Under the pieces are notes generated by a model. That model was given only the letters and a program-made list of their open reading frames with translations. It was not told where the DNA came from and did not search any database. Positions 1-6,461 of a stretch of 6,461 nucleotides of DNA are shown here, piece after piece. Source of the stretch: Pseudomonadota bacterium (GTDB taxonomy: Bacteria; Pseudomonadota; Gammaproteobacteria; Xanthomonadales; Xanthomonadaceae); the NCBI GenBank assembly GCA_023453655.1, contig JAEXTE010000344.1:1-6461 (forward strand), written 5' to 3'. How positions within the stretch are numbered: the first letter of the stretch is position 1; every line of letters starts with the position of its first letter. A program made the translations under genes and the position numbers.

Positions 1-23
1 CGCGGACGGTGCCCCGGTCGGGC

Positions 24-33
24 GGGGGGGGGG
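24..33. repeat. G10 homopolymer near the left edge
   Basis: Ten consecutive G, downstream of the last amidohydrolase stop. The first 58 bases hold no gene I can support. A CCCCG/CGGGG pairing (12-16 with 23-27) is too short and lacks a T-run, so I do not call a terminator. Confidence 0.8.
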
Positions 34-58
34 CTGGCGGCGCGCGGCGGCCCCGCGT

Positions 59-1368
59 TCAGTCTGCGCGGGCCGGGTAGGCGCGCGGCAGCGCCCCGGA
101 CTCGGCGGACGGGGCAGGACGCAGGTAGCGGTCGCGCAGTTCGGTCTGGCGCGAGCGCATCGGCATCGCCCGCCCACCCAGCCAGACCTGGCGCGCGGTG
201 TGGGCCACGTCAAGCGGGTCGCCGCTCCACAGCACCAGGTCGGCGGTCTGTCCGACCGCGATCGTGCCGAGGCGGTCGCCGACGCCGAAGGCCTGCGCCG
301 GCACCCGGGTCAGCCCGGCCAGCGCCGCGTCCCAGGGCAGGCCGTTGGCCACCGCGTTGCCGGCCAGCTGGCGCACCTTGCGCGCATTGTGCGAGGCGTC
401 GCCCGACTGGCTGAAGCCGACCTGCACGCCGGCCGCGTGCAGGCGCGCGGCGTTTTCCAGCGTCGCGCCGAGGCGGTCGAAATTGCCCGGCAGGTTGACC
501 AGCGGATCGAGGAACACCGGCACCTGCGCCGAGGCGAGTTCGCCGGCGAGCTTCCAGGCCTCGGCGCCGCCGGAGATGGCCACGCGCACCCGCTGCTTCT
601 GCGCCCAGCGCAGCAGCTGGCGGATGTCGCTGGCGCGATCGACCTCGACCACCACCAGTCCGCGGTTGTCCAGGAAGCGGTTGAGCGTGGCGCGGCCGGC
701 GGGCGTGAGCAGGGCGAACTGCGAGTCGGCCGGGATCCGGCCCTGCGCCTCGTCGACCAGCTGCTGCAGCAGCATCCACTGGCCGGCGCGCGAGGCACCG
801 CTGAGGTTGGAGGCGCCCGCGCCGAGCGACAGGAACAGCACCTTCGGGCCGGCCGGATCGGGGCTGCCGTCCAGGCGCACCACCGCGCCCTGTCCGCCGA
901 CGATCGAGCCGCCCGAGACCGTGCCCGCGCTGAGCAGGGTGAAGCCGATGCCTTCCACCCGCGCCACCGGCAGCAGGATCGACTCGGGGTTGTAGGCCAG
1001 GGTCACGTCGAACTCGGGACGGACGGTGATGTCCTTGGCGTTCTCGCCCAGCGCCAGCGAGGCATCGCGGGTCGAGGCTTCGCCCGAGACCTCCTCGATG
1101 CCGATGCCGGTCAGGCCGCCGAAGAAGGCCGGCGTCAGCGGCTGGCCCTGCGCATCGACCACCTGCGCGGCACCGGCCTGCAGGCCGCTGCCGATGGCGG
1201 CGATTCGGCCACCCTGCACCATCACGTCGGCGCCGCGCAGCGTGCCGCGCTCGCCGGCGGTGTGCACGGTCGCATTGCGGATCAGCACGTCCTGCGCGGC
1301 CGCCGACAGCGGCAGCAGCGCGGCGAGCAGGGCGGCGGCGAGGCCGGCGCGCTTGCGGACCGGGCGGC

Positions 1369-1372
<4 letters not shown>
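59..1372 (-). CDS. Exported amidohydrolase-like protein with degenerate metal site (probable pseudoenzyme)
   Basis: The 437-residue product starts at the ATG at 1372, inside an ATGA overlap with the upstream amidohydrolase gene, so translation is probably coupled. Residues 1-26 form a Sec signal peptide: basic start, Ala/Leu core, likely cleavage after the LSAAA at 22-26. This places it in the periplasm. The fold is that of the imidazolonepropionase-like amidohydrolases: an N-terminal beta-sandwich strand (VLIRNATVHTAGE, from residue 29), then a barrel, then the C-terminal GTIAVGQTADLVLW stretch (369-382). Aligned by eye to its neighbour, the HxH motif after strand 1 is LTG (87-89), the barrel His pair is V241/E243, the next His pair is S267/G268, and the catalytic Asp is Q322. 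No metal-binding set remains, so hydrolase activity is doubtful. I infer a structural or regulatory partner of the adjacent enzyme. The family is fairly certain; the lack of activity is inference. Confidence 0.9.
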
Positions 1373-2742
<1,370 letters not shown>

Positions 2743-2823
2743 GGCGGCCTGTTCACGGGACGGATCGGCCGACGGTAACCGCTGGCCCCGGTTCCGCCAA
2801 GCGGCCGAAAGTCATGGCGCGTG

Positions 2824-2829
2824 ACACAA
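2824..2829 (+). promoter_or_regulatory. Possible -10 element for the AMP nucleosidase gene
   Basis: CACAAT is one of the few AT-leaning hexamers in the divergent gap and is followed directly by GCCCGCA. A start about seven bases on would give a very short leader beginning near the ribosome binding site. No convincing -35 lies 16-18 bases upstream, so this is a guess from position and composition. Confidence 0.25.
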
Positions 2830-2836
2830 TGCCCGC

Positions 2837-2843
2837 AGGAGGA
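2837..2843 (+). promoter_or_regulatory. Ribosome binding site AGGAGGA for the AMP nucleosidase
   Basis: A near-perfect Shine-Dalgarno sequence. The AGGAGG core (2837-2842) ends seven bases before the ATG at 2850. It selects that ATG over the in-frame ATG at 2814, which would place this site inside the coding region. Confidence 0.85.
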
Positions 2844-2849
2844 TCTTCG

Positions 2850-3626
2850 ATGAAGGATAAGGAAGACATCGTCGCCAACTGGCTGCCGCGCTACACCGGC
2901 GTGCCGCTGGCGGACTTCGGCCAGCACATCCTGCTGACCAACTTCGGCGGCTACCTCGGCCACTTCAGCCGCATGACCGGCGCGCCCGTGGTCGGGCTCG
3001 ACCGGCCGATGCCCAGCGCCACCGCCGACGGCATCACCATGATCAACTTCGGCATGGGCAGCCCCAACGCCGCGACCATGATGGACCTGCTCTCGGCGAT
3101 CGGGCCCAGGGCGGTGCTGTTCCTGGGCAAGTGCGGCGGACTCAAGCGCAAGAACCAGCTCGGCGACCTGGTGCTGCCGATCGCCGCGATCCGGGGCGAG
3201 GGCACGTCCAACGACTACCTGCTGCCGGAGGTCCCGGCGCTGCCGGCCTTCGCCCTGCAGCGCGCGGTCTCGACCATGATCCGCGACCTCGGCCACGACT
3301 ACTGGACCGGCACGGTGTTCACCACCAACCGCCGCGTCTGGGAGCACGACGACGCGTTCAAGGAACGGCTGCGTGCGATGCGCTGCATGGCCATCGACAT
3401 GGAAACGGCGACGATCTTCGCCGCCGGCTTCGCCAACCGCATCCCGTCCGGCGCGCTGCTGCTGGTGAGCGACCAGCCGATGATCCCGGAAGGGGTCAAG
3501 ACCGAGGCCTCGGACGCCAAGGTCAGCGCCGAATACGTCGAGCGCCACATCCAGATCGGCATCGAGGCGTTGCGCCTGATCCGTCGCCACGGCAAGTCGG
3601 TGCGCCACCTGCGTTTCGACGAGTAG
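2850..3626 (+). CDS. amn: AMP nucleosidase (short nucleoside-phosphorylase-fold form)
   Basis: The product hydrolyses AMP to adenine and ribose 5-phosphate in the cytoplasm, feeding purine salvage and limiting the AMP pool. It has 258 residues from the ATG at 2850, fixed by the AGGAGG just upstream; an in-frame ATG at 2814 is rejected. It shows the PNP/UDP phosphorylase fold: INFGMGSPNAA (65-75) for the phosphate/ribose side, FLGKCGGL (91-98) as the family glycine strand, MAIDMETATIF (180-190) with D183 and E185 at the ribose-binding position, and LVSDQP (205-210) with D208 in the place of the catalytic Asp. It lacks the long N-terminal regulatory domain of the E. coli Amn enzyme (about 480 residues), so it belongs to the compact branch. 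It heads a plus-strand cluster with the GFA and DUF924 genes. Confidence in family is high; substrate specificity comes from family recognition. Confidence 0.9.
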   Translation: MKDKEDIVANWLPRYTGVPLADFGQHILLTNFGGYLGHFSRMTGAPVVGLDRPMPSATADGITMINFGMGSPNAATMMDLLSAIGPRAVLFLGKCGGLKRKNQLGDLVLPIAAIRGEGTSNDYLLPEVPALPAFALQRAVSTMIRDLGHDYWTGTVFTTNRRVWEHDDAFKERLRAMRCMAIDMETATIFAAGFANRIPSGALLLVSDQPMIPEGVKTEASDAKVSAEYVERHIQIGIEALRLIRRHGKSVRHLRFDE

Positions 3627-3651
3627 CGCTGCCGCGCGCCGGCCGGCGGCG

Positions 3652-3657
3652 TATGCT
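3652..3657 (+). promoter_or_regulatory. Possible -10 element for the GFA-type gene
   Basis: TATGCT stands out in the otherwise GC-only gap of 58 bases after the AMP nucleosidase stop. It lies 17 bases before the AAGGAGG ribosome binding site. No clear -35 is visible. If it is real, the GFA/DUF924 pair could be transcribed separately from the AMP nucleosidase gene. Confidence 0.25.
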
Positions 3658-3673
3658 GGCGGCCGGTCCCTGC

Positions 3674-3680
3674 AAGGAGG
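3674..3680 (+). promoter_or_regulatory. Ribosome binding site AAGGAGG for the GFA-type gene
   Basis: A strong Shine-Dalgarno sequence ending four bases before the ATG at 3685. The spacing is slightly short but supports this start. Confidence 0.75.
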
Positions 3681-3684
3681 CTCC

Positions 3685-4095
3685 ATGGCGGTCCAGACCC
3701 ATCGTGGCAGCTGCCACTGCGGCAACGTGGCGTTCGAAGTCGACCTCGACCTGTCCGCCGGCGGCGGCAAGTGCAACTGCTCGATCTGCCGCAAGACGCG
3801 CAACTGGTCGGCCTCCGTCAAACCCGAGGCGTTCCGGCTGCTGACCGATCCGGGCGCCACCACCGACTACAGCCGCAACGGCGTGGTCCACTGGGTGTTC
3901 TGCAGCACCTGCGGCGTGCGGCCCTATTACCATGGTGACATCCCGGAAGCCGGCGGCGCCTTCGTCGGCGTGCAGCTGGCCTGCCTGGACGGGGTCGACG
4001 ACGCGCAGCTCGCGGCCGCGCCGGTGCGCTATGCCAACGGACGCGACAACGACTGGTGGCACGAACCGTCCGCGGCCGAAAAGGCGTTCCTGTGA
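3685..4095 (+). CDS. GFA / CENP-V family zinc protein
   Basis: A 136-residue cytoplasmic protein of the glutathione-dependent formaldehyde-activating (GFA, CENP-V/Mss4-like) family. All expected zinc cysteines are present: GSCHCG (C10, C12) and FCSTCG (C73, C76) would make the structural site, and CNCSICRKT (C30, C32, C35) the second, substrate-side site. The length is typical of a single-domain member. In the archetype Gfa these sites support glutathione binding, but many members of this family have no proven formaldehyde role, so I do not assign one. A formaldehyde dehydrogenase gene, the usual partner of a true Gfa, is not in the window. It is preceded by AAGGAGG and overlaps the DUF924 gene by four bases, which suggests the two are co-translated. 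Family assignment is firm; function is open. Confidence 0.9.
   Translation: MAVQTHRGSCHCGNVAFEVDLDLSAGGGKCNCSICRKTRNWSASVKPEAFRLLTDPGATTDYSRNGVVHWVFCSTCGVRPYYHGDIPEAGGAFVGVQLACLDGVDDAQLAAAPVRYANGRDNDWWHEPSAAEKAFL
4079..4084 (+). promoter_or_regulatory. Ribosome binding site AAAAGG favouring the GTG start of the DUF924 gene
   Basis: This purine run, inside the 3' end of the GFA gene, ends seven bases before the GTG at 4092. It favours that codon over the in-frame ATGs at 4056 (which would overlap the GFA gene by 40 bases) and 4107 (weak GTGAG only). Confidence 0.5.
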
Positions 4096-4640
4096 GCGCA
4101 CGCGCCATGTCCCCGGAGGCGGTGGTCGGGTTCTGGCGGGACGCCGGTTACGCCAGCTGGTTCAACGGCGGCGAGCAGTTCGACCTGCAGTGCCGCGAGC
4201 GTTTCGCCGATGCGCACTTCGCTGCCGCGCGGCGCGAGTACGAGCACTGGATGGACAGCGCCGACGGCGCGCTGGCGCTGCTGGTCCTGCTCGACCAGAT
4301 CCCGCGCAACATTTTCCGCGGCAGCGGCCACGCCTTCGCCACCGACCCGCTGGCCCTGCATTACGCGCGCCGCATGGTGGACGCGGGCCTCGACCAGGCC
4401 GTCGACGCGGAGCTGCGCGCGTTCGCCTACCTGCCGTTCGAACATTCCGAAGACCTCGCCGACCAGCGTCACTCGGTCGCGCTGTTCGACGCGCTGGGCA
4501 ACGAAGGCTACGCCCGCTATGCGCAGGCGCACCTGGACGTGATCGAACGCTTCGGCCGCTTCCCGCACCGCAACCGCGCGCTGGGACGGGTCAACACGCC
4601 TGAGGAGCAGGCCTGGCTGGACGCAGGCGGCGGGTTCTGA
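4092..4640 (+). CDS. DUF924 family protein
   Basis: A 182-residue protein matching the DUF924 family (PF06041, helical TPR-like fold, function not established). Family marks in order are the GFWRDAGYASWF opening (13-24) with FD at 30-31, LLDQIPRNIFRG (66-77), HAFATDPLAL (80-89), YLPFEHSEDLADQ (113-125), and RFGRFPHRNRALGR (153-166) with EEQAWLDAGGGF at the end. The sequence is nearly all predicted helix and has no signal peptide or membrane segment, so it is cytoplasmic. I chose the GTG at 4092: it gives a four-base GTGA overlap with the upstream stop, has AAAAGG at good spacing and gives the usual family length. The ATG at 4107 is the alternative and would remove five residues. Co-translation with the GFA protein suggests linked expression, not a known shared function. 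Confidence 0.88.
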   Translation: MSARAMSPEAVVGFWRDAGYASWFNGGEQFDLQCRERFADAHFAAARREYEHWMDSADGALALLVLLDQIPRNIFRGSGHAFATDPLALHYARRMVDAGLDQAVDAELRAFAYLPFEHSEDLADQRHSVALFDALGNEGYARYAQAHLDVIERFGRFPHRNRALGRVNTPEEQAWLDAGGGF

Positions 4641-4673
4641 GGTTCAGTCCAGAGGATGGGACGGCCACTCCCA
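4641..4673. other. Convergent gap between the DUF924 and hypothetical genes
   Basis: Only 33 bases separate two facing stop codons. A short GTCC/GGAC pairing (4647-4650 with 4659-4662) is the best hairpin visible and has no T-run on either strand. I do not call a terminator here. Confidence 0.5.
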
Positions 4674-5388
4674 TCACGCCAGTAGGCGGGGGAGGGGGGC
4701 GGGCAAGACATCGTTGAAGGCGTCCCAGAGGCGCGCGGTGGCTTGCATCGAAGTCCCGCAATTTCGCATTCGGGCGGCATAGCGCCCACCAATGCAGGCC
4801 TCCAGAAATACCGGATTCCCATCGAGGCAGTTCAGACTGATGCTGTCCTGGGGTGAGTCCCACAGCAATGAATCCCGCCAGCGAGCGCGCACGGAATCCA
4901 TTTCCGTCCGTGTCAGGCGAAGCGTCCTCACCGGTGTCACAAGCGTCACGTTCTCATCCGTGGCACTGCGAACCCCAAGGGGCGCGCCCTGCGGAGGGGG
5001 CGGAGGAGGAGCACCGACCAAGCCATTCTCGCTCCACCGGATCTCGACGTCGCGGCCGCGGACGTCCATCGCGATTCTCCACGCGGGGGGGGCCGAATGC
5101 ACCCGCGCCGATGTGCGCGACATAGTGTTCGCCATCGCCTGTCCGGGAAAAGGGGTTTCCGCACTCACGTGCCAATGACATGGCAGCGTCGGTTCGGATC
5201 AACACCTGCCGGACCGCGTGTTCATGCGCATCCATGCCGCCGGAGGGCAGGCCGATCCACGGCTGGTAACCAGCTGGAGATGGCCGGGAACCGCCGAAAG
5301 CAAGGTGGAGGGTCGCGCCAGTGACCAGCGTCAGCGCGACGACCGCCACCACGATTGCCCCAGGGCGGATGTGCCGGCCCCGTCGCAT
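4674..5388 (-). CDS. Membrane-anchored hypothetical protein, frameshifted at a C8 run
   Basis: I do not recognise the family. Reading from the ATG at 5388, the first frame gives a basic N terminus (MRRGRHIR), one hydrophobic segment at about 10-31 and then a polar region, as in a protein anchored in the inner membrane with its body in the periplasm. At eight C on the coding strand (5092 to 5085, codon 99-101) the sensible frame is lost: the first frame ends at 4954 in an Arg/Pro-rich tail, while a neighbouring frame continues with varied, protein-like sequence to the stop at 4674. Seven C would join them into a 237-residue protein. The downstream half has a six-Pro run (127-132), several Trp and Cys187, Cys198 and Cys210; with Cys76 these could form disulfides. 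It lies 10 bases after the glutaredoxin-fusion stop, so it is probably in that operon. Either a sequencing error or a true mutation could explain the break. Confidence 0.6.
5085..5092. repeat. G8/C8 homopolymer at the frame break
   Basis: Eight G on the plus strand, eight C on the coding strand of the hypothetical gene. Coding-frame quality switches from one frame to another exactly here, and one base fewer restores a single open frame. Confidence 0.85.
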
Positions 5389-5398
5389 GGACCCGGAC

Positions 5399-6325
5399 TC
5401 AGTACTTCGGGATCGACGGATCCACCGTGTCCGACCAGGCGCTGATGCCGCCGTCCACGTTGTGCACGTCGCGGAAGCCGAGCATCCGGAATTCCTCGGC
5501 GGCGCGGCCGCAGCCGCCGCCGGCGTGGCACAGGAAGGCGATCGGCCGGTCATTCGGCAGCGCCTGGATCCCGGCGCTGCCGGCGTCCAGGGTCAGGAAC
5601 GGCACGGACACCGACGCGATCGCGCGCTCTTCAGGCGGGCGCACGTCGACCAGGACCATTTCGCCGGCGCGCACGCGCGCTTCGACCTCGGCCGGGGTCG
5701 ACTGCACCACCGGCGGCGGCGCATTCGGGTTCTCGATCACCAGGCCCTTGCCGCGCATGTCGTCGGCGAAGTCGATGCGCAGGCCTTCGGCGCGGCGTGC
5801 GCCGGCCAGGTCGAACTGCACGCGCACGCCCTCGACCTCGGTGGCCACGGCGTCGGCGTCGGGCGGCGCCAGGTTCAGGCGGGTGCGGAAGTTGCGGTCC
5901 ACGTCCACCTGCAGCACCACTTCGCCACCGGCGTCGCTGATCGCCTGTCGGATCATCGCCAGCGCGGCCGGGGTGATGGTGATCGACGGCGGCGTGCGGT
6001 CAGGCGCGGGCAGGCCGAGCGCGGTATGCAGCTCGCCGCTGTTGACCATCTGCGCGATGATGTCGCTGCCGCCGACCAGTTCGCCGTCGATGTACAGCTG
6101 CGGGATCGTCGGCCAGTCGCCGTAGGCCTTGATGCCTTCGCGGATCTCGCCGTCGGCCAGCACGTTCACGTGCGCGTAGTCGGCGCCCAGCGCATCCAGC
6201 GCGGACACCGCCTTGGCCGAGAAGCCGCACTGCGGCGCGGACGGCTCGCCCTTCATGAACAGCACGGCGCGGTTGGCCTGCAGCAGCGATTCGATGCGGG
6301 CGCGCAGGGCGGGGTCGAGGGACAT
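5399..6325 (-). CDS. Monothiol glutaredoxin / A-type-carrier-like / rhodanese fusion
   Basis: A 308-residue cytoplasmic protein in three parts. Residues 1-105 are a complete Grx4/GrxD-type monothiol glutaredoxin: FMKG with K25, the CGFS active site (C33-S36), WPTIPQLY (71-78) and the GGSD motif (85-88). These are the residues with which this class holds glutathione and a bridging [2Fe-2S] cluster. Residues 114-202 (SITITPAALAMIR to VIENPNA) read like an IscA/HesB A-type carrier fold but contain no cysteine. Residues 209-308 are a rhodanese-like domain with VLVDVRPPEE (D227, R229), active-loop cysteine C266 in FLCHAGGGCGR, and the closing HNVDGGISAWS. A likely role is Fe-S cluster or persulfide handling. 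The ATG at 6325 is preceded by AAGGA (6338 to 6334) at eight bases. Fusions of this type are, to my recollection, usual in Xanthomonadaceae. Domain calls one and three are firm; the middle one is by motif resemblance. Confidence 0.92.
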   Translation of the reverse strand: MSLDPALRARIESLLQANRAVLFMKGEPSAPQCGFSAKAVSALDALGADYAHVNVLADGEIREGIKAYGDWPTIPQLYIDGELVGGSDIIAQMVNSGELHTALGLPAPDRTPPSITITPAALAMIRQAISDAGGEVVLQVDVDRNFRTRLNLAPPDADAVATEVEGVRVQFDLAGARRAEGLRIDFADDMRGKGLVIENPNAPPPVVQSTPAEVEARVRAGEMVLVDVRPPEERAIASVSVPFLTLDAGSAGIQALPNDRPIAFLCHAGGGCGRAAEEFRMLGFRDVHNVDGGISAWSDTVDPSIPKY

Positions 6326-6333
6326 GGCGGCGA

Positions 6334-6338
6334 TCCTT
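6334..6338 (-). promoter_or_regulatory. Ribosome binding site AAGGA for the glutaredoxin fusion
   Basis: On the minus strand AAGGA ends eight bases before the ATG at 6325, supporting that start. Confidence 0.65.

Positions 6339-6461
<123 letters not shown>

Larger units (their letters stand above)
2743..2849. other. Divergent intergenic region between amidohydrolase operon and AMP nucleosidase
   Basis: These 107 bases separate two divergent start codons and must carry both promoters unless transcription enters from elsewhere. The only readable signals are a weak minus-strand TTGGCG (2800 to 2795) with a poor TTACCG 16 bases on (2778 to 2773), a plus-strand CACAAT at 2824-2829, and the strong ribosome binding site before 2850. 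I see no clear operator palindrome or riboswitch. Confidence 0.6.

Noticed and set aside
11..28. CCCCG/CGGGG hairpin downstream of the amidohydrolase operon
   Set aside because: The stem is only five pairs with no T-run on the minus strand, and it sits next to a suspect G10 tract.
2814..2849. Upstream in-frame ATG for the AMP nucleosidase
   Set aside because: It would put the AGGAGG ribosome binding site inside the gene and add 12 residues that do not look like the family N terminus.
3630..3650. GC palindrome (GCCGGCCGGC, 3638-3647) after the AMP nucleosidase as a terminator
   Set aside because: It has no loop of useful size and no T-run; such palindromes are expected by chance at this base composition.
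4792..5178. Plus-strand 128-residue open frame opposite the hypothetical gene
   Set aside because: It has no ribosome binding site and low-complexity Gly/Arg/Thr content. The minus strand gives a better protein with a membrane segment and lies directly behind the glutaredoxin operon.

Overview
The window is 6.46 kb of very GC-rich, densely coding DNA. It most resembles a member of the Xanthomonadaceae (Lysobacter/Luteimonas/Stenotrophomonas-like). This rests on the base composition, a 308-residue monothiol glutaredoxin fused to a rhodanese, and a short 258-residue AMP nucleosidase. The assignment comes from recognising protein families, not from a search.

Layout from left to right. Positions 59-2742 (minus strand) hold a two-gene operon of exported amidohydrolase-superfamily proteins. 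The first-transcribed gene (2742 to 1369) encodes a predicted lipoprotein with an intact metal site. The second (1372 to 59) overlaps it by an ATGA and encodes a Sec-exported paralogue in which all recognisable metal ligands are replaced. Divergently, across 107 bases, lies a plus-strand cluster: AMP nucleosidase (2850-3626), a GFA/CENP-V-type zinc protein (3685-4095) and a DUF924 protein (4092-4640, GTG start, GTGA overlap with the GFA gene). Converging on it from the right is a minus-strand pair: a three-domain glutaredoxin / A-type-carrier-like / rhodanese protein (6325 to 5399), and 10 bases downstream a membrane-anchored hypothetical protein (5388 to 4674) whose frame is broken at a run of eight C.

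The genes are mostly housekeeping or accessory metabolism: purine salvage, thiol/Fe-S chemistry and periplasmic hydrolysis. I found no tRNA, rRNA, CRISPR array, insertion sequence or phage gene. The most interesting points are the coupled active/inactive amidohydrolase pair, the odd sulfur-transfer fusion protein, and the frameshifted membrane protein. Both window ends carry G/C homopolymers (G10 at 24-33, C31 at 6431-6461). The right-hand one looks like a sequencing or assembly artefact, so the neighbouring bases and the C8 frameshift should be read with caution.
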